This document shows positions 9,505 through 20,155 of a stretch of DNA of 64,000 nt, piece by piece (position 1 is the stretch's first letter; every line of letters starts with the position of its first letter). The notes beneath the pieces were generated by a model, which ran no database searches, had not been told where the DNA came from, and was given only the letters and a program-made list of their open reading frames with translations. The DNA comes from Skermania piniformis (lineage in GTDB: Bacteria > Actinomycetota > Actinomycetes > Mycobacteriales > Mycobacteriaceae). The stretch is from positions 2,604,001 through 2,668,000 of the forward strand of contig NZ_CP079105.1 in the NCBI RefSeq assembly GCF_019285775.1, in the 5' to 3' direction. Both the position numbers and the translations under genes were made by a program.

Positions 9505-11005
9505 GACCCGCTCCGCTGCTTGAAATTCAGCGCGGCGGCCACGTCCGACCCGTCCGGCATGGCCGCCCCCCGCAGATCGGCGAGTGTCCAGGCGACTCGC
9601 AGCGCCCGATCGGCACCGCGCGCGGTCAGCTCCCCCCGCCGCAACGCCTCCTCGATCGGGCGCATCGCAGCCTGGGCCGGGCGGAACCGCCGGCGTATGC
9701 CGGGCCGGGAACGTCGCCGTTGATCGACCAGCCGTGCGGCCGCCACCGTGCTGCGGCCGCGGCCCTGGCCTGCGACACCCGGTCGCGGACCGCATCCGAG
9801 CTCTCGGCCGGCGCGGCCGCGTATGCCGCCGCCGAGAGCGGCCGCATCCGCACCCGCAGATCCACCCGGTCGATCAGCGGCCCGGACAACCGCCCCAGAT
9901 AGCGGCGCCGCGCGGTCGGCGGGCAGACGCAGTCGGTCTCTCGCGCCGGCGCGCACGGGCACGGGTTCGCCGCCAGTAAGAGCAGGAATCGAGCCGGATA
10001 CCGGGCGACGCCGTCGCGCCGCGCGATCCGCACCTCCCCGTCTTCCAACGGCGTGCGGAGCGACTCGAGCACCTTGGTACCGAGTTCGGCGCATTCGTCG
10101 AGGAACAACACTCCGCGATGTGCCCGGCTTACCGCACCCGGCCGCGCCATCCCCGACCCGCCGCCGACCAACGCCGGCACGGTCGTCGTGTGATGCGGTG
10201 CCACGAACGGCGGCTCGACCACCAACGGGTGCCCGTCGGGAAGCGTTCCGGCGAGCGAATGAATGGCCGTCACCTCCAGCGACTCGGCGTCGGTGAGCGG
10301 CGGCAACAGCCCGGGCAGCCGCTGCGCCAGCATCGTCTTTCCGACCCCGGGCGGTCCGGTGAGCAGAGCATGATGGCCACCCGCCGCGGCCACCTCGATC
10401 GCCCACCGGGCCTCTTCCTGACCCACCACATCGCTCAGGTCGCGCCGGGTCGAGCGGGGCACCGCGCCGGCTGCAACCGGGGTGGCCAGCCGGCCCCGAC
10501 CCCGCAGCCACGCGATCACCTCCCCGAGGGTCTCGGCACCGAGCACCTCGACCTCGTCCACCAAACCCGCCTCGGGCAACGACGCCACCGGCACCACCAC
10601 CCGCTGCCGACCCTCCCGACGGGCAGCCAGGACCGCGGGCAGAATTCCGCGGACCGGGCGCAGCCGACCGTCGAGCGCCAGCTCACCGAGCAGCACCGTC
10701 CCCGCCAACGGTTCGGGCGGAATCGTCTGCGCCGCATGCAATACCGCTGCGGCCAACGCCACGTCGTAGACCGACCCGACCTTGGGCAGGGTGGCCGGCG
10801 AGAGCGCCAGCACGACCCGACGCTCCGGCCATTTCTCCCCCGAGTTCGCCACCGCGGCACGTACTCGATCGCGCGATTCCTGCAACGCGGTGTCCGGCAA
10901 GCCGACCAGATGGACGCCCGGCAGACCGCGGCCGATATCGGCCTCGATCTCCACCAGTTCGCCGTCCACTCCGCGAACGGCAACCGAATACGCCCGGCCG
11001 AGCAT
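9501..11005 (-). pseudogene. comM: comM (YifB-family Mg-chelatase-like ATPase) with a 1-nt frameshift
   Basis: The gene starts at ATG 11005 (MLGRAYSVAVRGVDGEL), with the N-terminal Lon-protease-like domain, Walker A GPPGVGKT, the DECAEL Walker B and a C4 zinc-like segment. The frame breaks near 9694-9706, just after NGDVPGPA. The expected RRRFRPAQAAM continuation and the rest of the lid domain (about 65 residues) are in the next frame and end at the TGA at 9503-9501. One missing base explains the shift. Read as is, the protein ends in an unrelated tail. The stop overlaps the dprA ATG, and the start overlaps the yraN stop as TGATG. Either a recent loss or a sequencing error in a GGCCCGG stretch. 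Intact ComM is a hexameric branch-migration helicase. Confidence 0.85.
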
Positions 11006-11361
11006 CAGAACACCCCCGGGTAGTGCTCGAGCTCCGGTGCAGTCGGATCGGCGAGCTGGACCGACACCACGTCGAACCGCACTTCGGTCCAGGGGCCGGC
11101 CCACTCGTCCAGCCAGATCGCCGCCAGCCGGCGGACTCGCCGCCGCTTGTCCTGGGTGACCGCCTCGGCGGGCGACCCGAAACCGAACCCGGCCCGGGTC
11201 TTCACCTCGACGAATACCGTGGTGTCGCCGTCGGTGGCGACGAGATCGAGCTCGCCGTAGCGACAGCGCCAGTTGCGGGCGAGGATCTGCATACCGGCGG
11301 CGGTCAGGAACTCAGCCGCAAGATCTTCGCCGTGTGCTCCGAGATTTTGGTTGTGTGCCAT
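11005..11361 (-). CDS. YraN/UPF0102 family nuclease-fold protein
   Basis: 118 residues with the UPF0102 signature: G..GE.LAA..L, NWRCRYGELDLVA and FVEVKTR. The E-D-ExK arrangement is that of a PD-(D/E)XK Holliday-junction-resolvase-like fold, so nuclease activity is possible. It is first in the run yraN-comM-dprA-xerC, its TGA overlapping the comM ATG. A link to uptake or recombination of DNA is suggested only by context. Confidence 0.88.
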   Translation of the reverse strand: MAHNQNLGAHGEDLAAEFLTAAGMQILARNWRCRYGELDLVATDGDTTVFVEVKTRAGFGFGSPAEAVTQDKRRRVRRLAAIWLDEWAGPWTEVRFDVVSVQLADPTAPELEHYPGVF

Positions 11362-11494
11362 GCCGCCGACGGTCACGGCGACGGGTGACACATCCGGCCG
11401 CACCGGCCGGCCCACGGGCCGGGCTGGGGATGAATCGGAATCTATCCACAACAGCGGCCCGGTAGCGGCGGCTCAGGCGGGAATTACCCGGAGC

Positions 11495-11800
11495 TCACTC
11501 CGGCAGCCGCAGATCCGGCTTGTCGAGCTCTTCGATGTTGACGTCGCGGAACGTGACGACCCGCACCTGCTTGACGAACCGCGCCGGGCGGTACATGTCC
11601 CACACCCAGGCATCGCTCATCCGGACTTCGAAGTACACTTCGCCGTCGTTGTTACGCGGCACCAGCTCGACCGAGTTCGCCAGGTAGAACCGCCGCTCGG
11701 TCTCCACCACGTAGGTGAACTGCCCGACGATGTCCTTGTACTCCCGGTACAGGGACAACTCCATCTCGTTCTCGTACTTCTCGAGATCTTCGGCGCTCAT
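11495..11800 (-). CDS. DUF2469 family protein
   Basis: 101 residues, acidic, beginning [20 protein letters not shown] and highly typical of the actinobacterial DUF2469 family (Rv2901c in M. tuberculosis). No catalytic motif is recognised. Its ATG lies inside the end of rnhB (4-bp ATGA overlap), so it is co-translated with RNase HII, as in mycobacteria. Function is unknown. Confidence 0.9.
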   Translation of the reverse strand: MSAEDLEKYENEMELSLYREYKDIVGQFTYVVETERRFYLANSVELVPRNNDGEVYFEVRMSDAWVWDMYRPARFVKQVRVVTFRDVNIEELDKPDLRLPE

Positions 11801-12528
11801 CCGGTCGGCATCCTCCTGCTCGTCGGTGTGGGTCCGGTCGTGTCGCCGCGGCGTCGGGCGGAAGCCGGTTCCGGCGCGGGCGTCGGCCCAGACCCTACGT
11901 TGCGCCATGACAAACGGTGCTGCATGCTCGGCCCGCGCGCGGCCAGGGCTGCGTTGTGCTCCGGGGTGTTGTAGCCCTTGTGCCCGGCAAATCCGTAGCC
12001 GGGAACCCTGGCGTCCAACTCGACCATCATCCGGTCCCGGGTCACCTTGGCCAGGATGCTGGCTGCTGCGACGCAGGCTGCGGTCGCGTCGCCGCCGATC
12101 ACCGGCAGCGACGGTACGGCGAGGCCCGGCACCCGGAAACCGTCGCTGAGCACGTAACCCGGCGGCGTGCCGAGCGCCGCGACCGCGCGGCGCATCCCTT
12201 CCAGGTTCGCCACGTGCACGCCGATCGCGTCGATCTCCCAGGCCGGATAGGTCACGATCGACCAGGCCAAGGCCAACCGGGTGATCACCGGATACAGCCG
12301 CTCCCGAGCCACCTCGGTGAGCTTCTTCGAGTCGTCCAAGTCGGCCAGTGCGGCGTGGGGCCGGGGTGCCAGCAAGCAGGCGGCGACCACCAACGGGCCG
12401 GCGCACGCACCCCGACCTGCCTCGTCCACCCCGGCAACCGGACCGAGACCACAGCGGATCAGCGCCGATTCCAAGGTCCGCAGACCGGTGGAGCGGCGAA
12501 TGACGGTGCGCGGTGGCCAGCCGGTCAT
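11797..12528 (-). CDS. rnhB: Ribonuclease HII
   Basis: A 243-residue RNase HII that cuts RNA in RNA-DNA hybrids and removes misincorporated ribonucleotides. The catalytic Asp35-Glu36 lie in GVDEAGRG; the SDG motif and the late [10 protein letters not shown] segment supply the other metal ligands. [10 protein letters not shown] near the C-terminus is diagnostic. The tail after about residue 215 is low-complexity. It follows lepB by 9 bp and overlaps the DUF2469 gene. Confidence 0.95.
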   Translation of the reverse strand: MTGWPPRTVIRRSTGLRTLESALIRCGLGPVAGVDEAGRGACAGPLVVAACLLAPRPHAALADLDDSKKLTEVARERLYPVITRLALAWSIVTYPAWEIDAIGVHVANLEGMRRAVAALGTPPGYVLSDGFRVPGLAVPSLPVIGGDATAACVAAASILAKVTRDRMMVELDARVPGYGFAGHKGYNTPEHNAALAARGPSMQHRLSWRNVGSGPTPAPEPASARRRGDTTGPTPTSRRMPTG

Positions 12529-12537
12529 GCCAGGGGA

Positions 12538-13269
12538 TCAGCCGGACTGGATGTCCGGCGAACCGACAGTGCCCCAGCGACCCGGTGGCAGCACGATCAA
12601 CACGGCCTTGCCCCGCACATTGTCCACCGGCACCGTGCCCTGCAGCTCGTCACCGCCGTGGTAGCGCGAGTCTGCCGAATTGCTCCGGTTGTCGCCCATC
12701 ATCCACAAGTTGCCGTCGGGCACTTTCACCGGCGCAAAACACCGACCGGAACGTGGTGTGGTGGTGCAGTCCTGAGCGCCCGGCACGAACGGAAAGTCGA
12801 ACTCGATGTACGGCTCGTTCAGCGACTTACCGTCGACCTGCACTCGACCCTGCTCGTCGCAGCATTGCACGGTCTGACCGCCGGTCGCGATCACTCGCTT
12901 GACCAGGTCGTTCTCGTCCGGCGGAACGACGCCGAAGATCGAGCCGACGTTCTGCAGCGTCCGAATCACCGGATTGTCCGAACGGATCGAGCGGTAGTCG
13001 CCGTTCCACGACGGCGGGCCGTGGAAGACGATCACATCGCCCGGCTTCGGGTCGCCGAAACTGTAGGAGATCTTCTCCACCACGATCCGGTCGCCGGTGC
13101 AGCCGGCACATCCGTGCAGCGTCGGCTCCATCGACTCCGACGGGATCAGATAGACCCGACCGATGAACGTCTGCAGCAGGAAGGTCAGCAGCAGCGCCAC
13201 GACGATCAGCATCGGAAGCTCACGCCAGAACGGGCGCTTCTGCTCGGTTTTTGCGCTCACCGACCGCAT
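12538..13269 (-). CDS. lepB: Signal peptidase I
   Basis: A 243-residue membrane-anchored leader peptidase. One transmembrane helix (about 19-36) precedes the catalytic Ser46 in IPSESMEPT and Lys124 in DLVKRVIA. MGDNRSNSADSR is the conserved box E. It removes signal peptides of Sec/Tat-exported proteins on the outer face of the membrane. Start is ATG 13269 or GTG 13260; neither has a strong ribosome site. The cytoplasmic N-terminus is shorter than the mycobacterial one. It follows rplS by about 28 bp. Confidence 0.93.
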   Translation of the reverse strand: MRSVSAKTEQKRPFWRELPMLIVVALLLTFLLQTFIGRVYLIPSESMEPTLHGCAGCTGDRIVVEKISYSFGDPKPGDVIVFHGPPSWNGDYRSIRSDNPVIRTLQNVGSIFGVVPPDENDLVKRVIATGGQTVQCCDEQGRVQVDGKSLNEPYIEFDFPFVPGAQDCTTTPRSGRCFAPVKVPDGNLWMMGDNRSNSADSRYHGGDELQGTVPVDNVRGKAVLIVLPPGRWGTVGSPDIQSG

Positions 13270-13297
13270 CCGAACGTGGCTGTCGCGGCGACGCCGG

Positions 13298-13639
13298 TCA
13301 GCGCTTTTCCTTGATCTTGGCGGCCTTGCCGCGCAGATCACGCAGGTAGTAGAGCTTGGCCCGACGAACGTCGCCACGCGATACCACCGCGATGTGGTCG
13401 ATATTCGGGCTGTGCACCGGGAAGGTCCGCTCGACACCGACCCCGAACGACACCTTGCGCACGGTGAACGTCTCCCGGATCCCGCCACCCTGGCGGCGGA
13501 TCACCACACCTTTGAACACCTGGATACGCTCCTTGGCGCCCTCGATGACCTTCACGTGCACATCGACGGTATCGCCGGGGCGGAAATCGGGAACGTCGTC
13601 GCGCAGCGACTTCTCGTCCAGGAAGTCCAGGGTGTTCAT
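13298..13639 (-). CDS. rplS: 50S ribosomal protein L19
   Basis: 113 residues, with the expected [13 protein letters not shown] start of the barrel, the [15 protein letters not shown] loop, and the C-terminal [14 protein letters not shown] signature. It lies at the 30S-50S interface. It starts the rplS-lepB-rnhB-DUF2469 run; about 140 bp upstream, before the next gene, must hold its promoter. Confidence 0.97.
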   Translation of the reverse strand: MNTLDFLDEKSLRDDVPDFRPGDTVDVHVKVIEGAKERIQVFKGVVIRRQGGGIRETFTVRKVSFGVGVERTFPVHSPNIDHIAVVSRGDVRRAKLYYLRDLRGKAAKIKEKR

Positions 13640-13778
13640 CGTAGGTGCCGTCCTCTGTGTTGTGGCGCGAGCAGAGGACCCTGGCGAGCGCGTAGCTCGA
13701 AACCGGTTCATGCTCCGATGTGGGGTGCGAGTCGCACAAGGCAACCCGAACAGTCTGCCAGACCAGGCGAGGACCACC

Positions 13779-14624
13779 CTAATCGACCGGTCCGGACTCA
13801 CCGGCAGGTGGGGGCGGTGCCGCACGCACCGTTCGAGCGAGCTCCTGCTCGGCGGCCTCCCGCACATGGTCGAGATCCGGCCGGCCGGCGATCAGGTCCT
13901 GCACCCAGATCTTCGCCTGGATCAGCGGCCGACGCAGGTTCTTCTCCCGTGCCAGGGCGCGCCGCATCCGAGCCGGCCGGGTGGTATATCGCCAGCGAGC
14001 CCACGGAGCGCCCGGTCGGCTGATCCGGACCGCACCCACCACCAGCAGTGGAAGGAAGAACATTCCGGCCAGACCGGTCCAGATCTTGCCCTTGGCCAGG
14101 ACCAGCCCGGCCAGGACCAGGTGGGTCAGCGACCAGATCACCACGACCCCACGCGACCACAGGTCGTCGGCCCGGAACCCGGCGACGTCCAGCAGCGCCA
14201 ACGGGTGCAGCCCGATCAGCAACAGACCGGTGACCGCGATCGCGACGAACACCGCATCCACCGAGGCACGACCCTGCACCGACCAGTAGACATCGCGCAG
14301 ATAGAAGATCAGCGCGAACTCGTCCAGCACCAAACCCGCACCGATGCCGAAACCACCGGCCAACGCCGCGCCGGTGGTGGTCGAACCGCTCTCGAAAACG
14401 GCGATCAACGCGACACCGCAGACCAGCATCGTCACGATGCCGACGACCGCGTGATGCACGTGGTGCCCGCCCAACTCGAGGTTTCCCGGCCACCAGCGCA
14501 CCTTCGCCCGAATCAGCCGGACGCTGATCCGGATGAACACGAACGCGACGATGAAGCCGATCAGGAAGCAGAGCAGCGGCAGCCGGCCGTGCGAGATCAC
14601 CGCCTCCGTCAGCCATTGCCGCAC
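13779..14624 (-). CDS. Actinobacterial integral membrane protein, unknown function
   Basis: 281 residues with about five or six hydrophobic segments (roughly 15-35, 58-77, 88-108, 124-141, 165-181 and 187-201) and a basic, then proline-rich, cytoplasmic tail. The motif [13 protein letters not shown] after the first helix recalls histidine-box membrane proteins, but the other histidines of a desaturase-type site are absent. It starts at GTG 14624 with a TAGGAGT ribosome site and lies 11 bp after tex, so it is probably co-transcribed. No named family was recognised. Confidence 0.8.
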   Translation of the reverse strand: MRQWLTEAVISHGRLPLLCFLIGFIVAFVFIRISVRLIRAKVRWWPGNLELGGHHVHHAVVGIVTMLVCGVALIAVFESGSTTTGAALAGGFGIGAGLVLDEFALIFYLRDVYWSVQGRASVDAVFVAIAVTGLLLIGLHPLALLDVAGFRADDLWSRGVVVIWSLTHLVLAGLVLAKGKIWTGLAGMFFLPLLVVGAVRISRPGAPWARWRYTTRPARMRRALAREKNLRRPLIQAKIWVQDLIAGRPDLDHVREAAEQELARTVRAAPPPPAGESGPVD

Positions 14625-14635
14625 CGCGCCGACTC

Positions 14636-16951
14636 CTACCGGCCGTCGAAACCGGCTCGGCGCAGCGCGTCCGCCATGGCCCCACTGGGCGCCGGCCGCT
14701 CCCGCGCCGGCCGTCCGGCTCCCTTGCGATCCTGTCCTTTGCGGTCCTGAGCTTTACGATTCCGGCCCTGCCCACCCGCCGCCGGCCCGGCCGGTTCGGG
14801 CTTGCCGCCACCCGGGGTCCGTTTGCCGCCGACCTCGTCGTCGAGCCGCATGCTGAGCCCGATCCGCTGCCGTTCGGTGTCGACCTCGAGCACCTTCACC
14901 CGCACCACATCGCCGGAGCGGACCACCTCGTGCGGATCTCGGACGAAGCTGCGTGACATCGCCGAGACGTGCACCAAACCGTCCTGGTGCACGCCGACGT
15001 CGACGAACGCGCCGAACGCGGCCACGTTCGTGACCACACCTTCCAGCACCATGCCGGGACGCAGGTCGGCAACCTTCTCGATGCCCGGGGCGAACGTCGC
15101 GGTGGTGAACTCCGGGCGGGGATCGCGGCCGGGCTTGTCCAGCTCGGCAAGGATGTCGGCGACGGTCGGCACGCCGAAGCGCTCGTCGGTGAATCGATCC
15201 GGCGCGAGCCCCCGCAACACCCGGCTGTTGCCGACCAACTCGTCGACCCCACCGCCGGTGGCGGCCAAGATCCGCCGGACCACGGGGTAGGCCTCCGGAT
15301 GCACCGCGGACCCGTCGAGCGGATCGTCACCACCGCGAATCCGGAGGAACCCGGCACACTGCTCGAACGCCTTCGGGCCGAGTCGCGGAACACCGGTCAG
15401 CTGGTCGCGGTTGCGGAACGGGCCGTTGGCATCCCGGTGCGCGACGATCGCGTCGGCCAGCGTCGCGGTGATCCCGGACACCCGGGCAAGCAACGGCGCA
15501 GAGGCTGTGTTCACATCCACCCCGACCGCATTCACCGCGTCCTCGACCACCCCGCCGAGGGAGCGGGCCAACAACGTTTCCGACACGTCGTGCTGGTACT
15601 GGCCGACCCCGATCGACTTCGGGTCGATCTTCACCAGTTCCGCCAGAGGGTCCTGCAACCGCCGGGCGATCGATACCGCCCCGCGCAGCGACACGTCGAG
15701 CTCCGGCAACTCCCGGGAGGCGTACGCCGACGCCGAATACACCGAGGCACCCGCCTCCGACACCGTCACCTTGGTCGGCGCCCGCTCCGGGATGTGGGCG
15801 ATCAATTCCGCGGCGAGCGCGTCGGTCTCCCGGGACGCCGTGCCGTTGCCGATCGCGATCAACTCGACGCCGAATCGGGCCACCAACGCCCCGAGCACGG
15901 CCAGTGCACGATCGCGCTGGTGCAGATAAACCACCTCTGTGCCGAGCACCTTGCCGGTCCCGTCGACGACCGCGACCTTGACTCCGGTGCGGTAGCCCGG
16001 ATCCAGGCCCATCGTCGGGCGCATGCCCGCCGGCGCAGCGAGCAACAGATCCCGCAAGTTGGCCGCGAAGACATCGACCGCGTCGGCCTCCGCCGAGCGG
16101 CGTAACCGCATCCGGACGTCGATGCCCAGCGACACCGCCAGCTTGGTGCGCCACGCCCACCGCGCGGTGTCGAGCAGCCAGCGATCGGCCGGGCGGCCGG
16201 CATCGGCGATGCCGAATCGCTGCGCGATCCGCTGGTCGTAACCGCCGGTTCCCTCCGGGTCCGGCTCCAGCTGCAGCGACAGCACCTCCTCCTTCTCCCC
16301 GCGCAACAGGGCGAGAATGCGGTGCGACGGCAGCGCGGTGAAGGGCTCGGTGAAGTCGAAGTAGTCGGCGAACTTCGCACCGCTCTCCTGTTTACCGTCC
16401 CGCACCGCAGCGACCAGCCGGCCGGTCTGCCACATGGTCTCGCGCAGCTCACCGACCAGGTCGGCGTCTTCGGCGAACCGTTCGACCAGGATCGCCCGGG
16501 CCCCGTCGAGTTGCTCGGTGGTGTAGCCGGCCGGATCGGTGGTCGGATCGGCGAGCAGCGCATCGGCGACCGGTTCGTGGCCGGCCTCCCGGGCCAGCTG
16601 TGCCTTGGTCCGGCGCTTCGGCTTGTACGGCAGGTAGATGTCCTCGAGCCGAGCCTTGGTGTCGGCCGCCATGATTCGGTCGCGCAGCGCGTCGGTGAGC
16701 TTGCCTTGTTCGGTGATCGAATCGAGCACCGCAGTGCGGCGCTCGTCCAGTTCGCGGAGGTAACCGCTGCGCTCGTGCAGCGTCCGTAACTGGGCGTCGT
16801 CGAGTCCACCGGTGGCTTCCTTGCGGTAGCGCGCGACGAACGGCACGGTGGCGCCGCCGTCCAGCAACGCCAGCGCCGCCGCAACTTGTTTCGGCGAGAC
16901 ATCGAGTTCGGTGGCGATCCGATCGGACACGGGCGGGATGTGGACTGTCAC
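14636..16951 (-). CDS. Tex-family RNA-binding transcription accessory protein
   Basis: About 771 residues in canonical Tex order: an N-terminal helical region, a YqgF/RNase H-like domain beginning LGLDPGYRTG-like (MGLDPGYRTGVKVAVVDG), helix-hairpin-helix repeats (about 500-560) and an S1 domain (VLEGVVTNVAAFGAFVDVGV). A basic Gly/Lys/Arg tail follows. Tex binds nucleic acids and influences transcription and RNA turnover. GTG at 16951 is preferred over an upstream TTG because of the AGGT-type ribosome site and the family N-terminus. Confidence 0.93.
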   Translation of the reverse strand: MTVHIPPVSDRIATELDVSPKQVAAALALLDGGATVPFVARYRKEATGGLDDAQLRTLHERSGYLRELDERRTAVLDSITEQGKLTDALRDRIMAADTKARLEDIYLPYKPKRRTKAQLAREAGHEPVADALLADPTTDPAGYTTEQLDGARAILVERFAEDADLVGELRETMWQTGRLVAAVRDGKQESGAKFADYFDFTEPFTALPSHRILALLRGEKEEVLSLQLEPDPEGTGGYDQRIAQRFGIADAGRPADRWLLDTARWAWRTKLAVSLGIDVRMRLRRSAEADAVDVFAANLRDLLLAAPAGMRPTMGLDPGYRTGVKVAVVDGTGKVLGTEVVYLHQRDRALAVLGALVARFGVELIAIGNGTASRETDALAAELIAHIPERAPTKVTVSEAGASVYSASAYASRELPELDVSLRGAVSIARRLQDPLAELVKIDPKSIGVGQYQHDVSETLLARSLGGVVEDAVNAVGVDVNTASAPLLARVSGITATLADAIVAHRDANGPFRNRDQLTGVPRLGPKAFEQCAGFLRIRGGDDPLDGSAVHPEAYPVVRRILAATGGGVDELVGNSRVLRGLAPDRFTDERFGVPTVADILAELDKPGRDPRPEFTTATFAPGIEKVADLRPGMVLEGVVTNVAAFGAFVDVGVHQDGLVHVSAMSRSFVRDPHEVVRSGDVVRVKVLEVDTERQRIGLSMRLDDEVGGKRTPGGGKPEPAGPAAGGQGRNRKAQDRKGQDRKGAGRPARERPAPSGAMADALRRAGFDGR

Positions 16952-17065
16952 GGCGACCAACCTACCGAGCGCGGCCGATATCGCGTCCCACGAGTGGGCT
17001 TGCCGGGCGCGGAATCGCCTCCCGCAGCCGGAATTCTGCGCGCGGCGAGCCGAACGCCGGCGGTG

Positions 17066-17758
<693 letters not shown>

Positions 17759-17766
17759 GACCGGCC

Positions 17767-18279
17767 TCAGAGCAATCCGTCCGGCGGATCGACCACGATC
17801 CGCCGCTCCGCCAGCGACACCGTCGGCACCAGCTCGGTCACGAATGGGATCAAGATCTCCCGGCCGTCGTCCGCGGCGGTCACCGCCAACAATTCTCCCG
17901 CCGCCGAGTGCAGCACCTCCGCGACGGTGCCGATCACACTGCCGTCGAGCAGCTCGACCTGCAGGCCTTCCAGCTCGTGGTCGTAGAACTCTTCCGGGTC
18001 GTCGCTCGGCGGCAGATCCGCCGAGTCGATCACGAACACGGTGCCGCGGACCGCGTCGGCCGCAGTACGGTCGGCGATCTCGGCCAACTGGACCAACAGC
18101 CGACCGGAATGCGCGCGGCACGACTCGACGGTGTAGGAACGCTCGCGGCCGAGACGATCCCGGCCCCGCAGCCGACCGCCGGGCGCGAACCGTCGCTCCG
18201 GCTCGTCGGTGCGGACCTCCACCACCAGCTCACCGCGCACGCCGTGCGCCTTCACCACCCGCCCGACGGCCAGCTCCAC
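17767..18279 (-). CDS. rimM: Ribosome maturation factor RimM
   Basis: 170 residues: the N-terminal RimM barrel (VGRVVKAHGVRGELVVE) and the C-terminal PRC-barrel (FYDHELEGLQVELLDG onward). It binds S19 and helps 30S head assembly. GTG 18279 begins the conserved barrel. It sits between khpA and trmD in the usual operon. Confidence 0.95.
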   Translation of the reverse strand: MELAVGRVVKAHGVRGELVVEVRTDEPERRFAPGGRLRGRDRLGRERSYTVESCRAHSGRLLVQLAEIADRTAADAVRGTVFVIDSADLPPSDDPEEFYDHELEGLQVELLDGSVIGTVAEVLHSAAGELLAVTAADDGREILIPFVTELVPTVSLAERRIVVDPPDGLL

Positions 18280-18304
18280 GACGTCGAATCCCCGCTGCTC
18301 GGAC

Positions 18305-18547
18305 TTACAGGTCGGTGTCGACCACGTCGACCCGGATGCCCCGGCCACCGATCCCGGCGACCAAGGTCCGCAGTGCCGTGGCGGTGCGACCGCCGCGGCC
18401 GATCACCTTGCCCAGGTCGTCCGGGTGCACGTGCACCTCGACGGTCCGCCCACGGCGCCCGGTGATCACCTCGACCCGCACGTCGTCCGGGTTCGCCACG
18501 ATTCCGCGGACCAGGTGCTCGACCGCGTCGGCGACGATCGCGCTCAC
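18305..18547 (-). CDS. khpA: KH-domain RNA-binding protein KhpA
   Basis: An 80-residue single KH domain with the [15 protein letters not shown] loop-helix that contacts RNA (the GxxG element is GRGG). The homologue in M. tuberculosis is Rv2908c; in Firmicutes KhpA pairs with KhpB in cell-size control. The GTG at 18547 overlaps the rpsP stop (GTGA), indicating coupled translation. Confidence 0.92.
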   Translation of the reverse strand: MSAIVADAVEHLVRGIVANPDDVRVEVITGRRGRTVEVHVHPDDLGKVIGRGGRTATALRTLVAGIGGRGIRVDVVDTDL

Positions 18548-18975
18548 TGCGCGGCAGAATCGTTCTCGGCCTCGACGGCGTCTTTCTTGGCCGCCTTCTG
18601 CTTCGGGGTCGTCGCCTCGACCACCGGTTGGTTGTCCGCGGCGGCCAGCGCCGCGTTGAACAACTCCAGCTTGGACGGCTTCGCCGGAGCGACGCGCAGC
18701 GTGCCCTCGGCACCGGGCAGACCCTTGAACTTCTGCCAGTCGCCGGTCACCTTCAACAGGTGCAGCACCGGCTCGGTCGGCTGCGCGCCCACCCCGAGCC
18801 AGTACTGGGCGCGCTCGGAATCGATCTCGATGAGCGACGGCTCTTCCTTCGGGTGGTACTTGCCGATCGTCTCGATCGCGCGGCCGTCCCGGCGGGTGCG
18901 CGAGTCCGCGACGATCACCCGGTACTGCGGGTTGCGGATCTTGCCGAGGCGGGTGAGCTTGATACGGACAGCCAT
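18544..18975 (-). CDS. rpsP: 30S ribosomal protein S16
   Basis: 143 residues. The first 80 or so are the S16 core ([20 protein letters not shown], then [17 protein letters not shown]). The rest is the Ala/Lys-rich extension common in actinobacteria. A GGAAGG ribosome site precedes the ATG. It is the first gene of the rpsP-khpA-rimM-trmD operon; its promoter must lie in the 172 bp upstream. Confidence 0.97.
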   Translation of the reverse strand: MAVRIKLTRLGKIRNPQYRVIVADSRTRRDGRAIETIGKYHPKEEPSLIEIDSERAQYWLGVGAQPTEPVLHLLKVTGDWQKFKGLPGAEGTLRVAPAKPSKLELFNAALAAADNQPVVEATTPKQKAAKKDAVEAENDSAAQ

Positions 18976-19147
18976 GAGTAGAGCCTTCCTTGGTGGTCAC
19001 GGCGCAATTCGGCGGCCCGCATGGCGCGCGGGCCCGGTTTTGCGTTGAACATGGTGTGACCGCCGCGCGGTGCGTGACCGGAGACGGGCGAACGGCTCGT
19101 CATTCTGCCAGACCACCTGCAGGACGAGAAATCCTGCGCCGGCACGG

Positions 19148-20128
19148 TCAGCGCACCAACGGTGCCAGGCTCCGCCCGGCCAGCTCCACGATGCCCGGCT
19201 GATGTCCGTTCGCCACCAGGTTGACGATCACCCCGTCGATCCCGGCCGCCAGCACCCGGGTCCGGATACCGTCGGCCACCTCGTCCGGATCCCCGACGAA
19301 GTGCCGGTCGGTAGCGGCGGCACGCTGCGCCTCGGTCAACGACGACAGGTCGATTCCGTTGGCCGCAAGCATGTCCCGGTGCAGCCGACGGGCGGTGCCG
19401 CCGTCTTCGTCGATCACCACGAACGCCAGATAACTGGTCTCCAGGGTCGAACGATCCCGCCCGACCTCGGCGCACCGCTGTTCCAGCGCTGCCAGCTTGC
19501 CGGGCAGTTCGCTCGTGTTGCAGATGATGTTCAGGTGGTCGGCATAACGCGCGGCGAGCCGAAACGTCTTGCGTTCGCCACTTCCGCCGAGCAGCACCGG
19601 CAGGTCGTCCCGCCAGCGCGGCTCGTTGATCGCGCCCTCGACCCGATACCACTGCCCGGCGAAGTCCGGCCGCTGCCCACGCAGCATCGGGACGATGATC
19701 TGCAACGCCTCGTCCAGTCGAGCGAACCGGTCGGTGAAGGTGCCGAACTCGAACCCGAGCGAGCGGTGCTCGAGCTCGTACCAGCCGGCCCCGATACCGA
19801 GTACCGCGCGCCCGCCGCTGACCATGTCGAGAGTGGTCACCGTCTTCGCCAACAGTGCCGGATTGCGGTAGGTGTTACCGGTGACCAGGGCGGACAGCTG
19901 AATCCGTTCGGTCGCCGAACCGATCCCGGCCAGCGCCGTATATGCCTCCAGCATCGGCTCGTCCGGCTGACCGAGGCCGGGCAGTTGGTAGAAATGGTCC
20001 ATCACGAAAGCCGCGTCGAATCCGGCCTGCTCGGCCTCGCGAACCTGGGCCAGCACGGTCGGGAACAGCTCGTGCACCGGGGTGCCGTAGCTGAAATTGG
20101 GGATCTGGTAGCCGAGACGGATGCTCAC
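19148..20128 (-). CDS. LLM-class F420-dependent oxidoreductase
   Basis: A 326-residue luciferase-like monooxygenase TIM barrel. Recognisable segments are the N-terminal LGYQIPNFSYG, the DAAFVMDHFYQLP active-site histidine region, GGRAVLGIGAGWYELEHRSLG and the LPVLLGGSGERKT phosphate/cofactor loop. These indicate an F420-using enzyme rather than an FMN one, consistent with cofC/fbiD elsewhere in the window. Substrate is unknown. It starts at GTG 20128, is followed by rpsP, and is preceded by the amidohydrolase gene. Confidence 0.85.
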   Translation of the reverse strand: MSIRLGYQIPNFSYGTPVHELFPTVLAQVREAEQAGFDAAFVMDHFYQLPGLGQPDEPMLEAYTALAGIGSATERIQLSALVTGNTYRNPALLAKTVTTLDMVSGGRAVLGIGAGWYELEHRSLGFEFGTFTDRFARLDEALQIIVPMLRGQRPDFAGQWYRVEGAINEPRWRDDLPVLLGGSGERKTFRLAARYADHLNIICNTSELPGKLAALEQRCAEVGRDRSTLETSYLAFVVIDEDGGTARRLHRDMLAANGIDLSSLTEAQRAAATDRHFVGDPDEVADGIRTRVLAAGIDGVIVNLVANGHQPGIVELAGRSLAPLVR

Positions 20129-20155
20129 GCCGATCGACGCTACTCCGACCGGACG

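Noticed and set aside
9694-9706. Programmed ribosomal frameshift in comM
   Set aside because: No slippery heptamer or obvious stimulatory structure; a simple indel or sequencing error is more likely.
19014-19041. Terminator-like hairpin with TTTT on the plus strand near the rpsP 5' side
   Set aside because: No plus-strand gene ends there; it sits in the rpsP upstream region and could be chance in GC-rich sequence.
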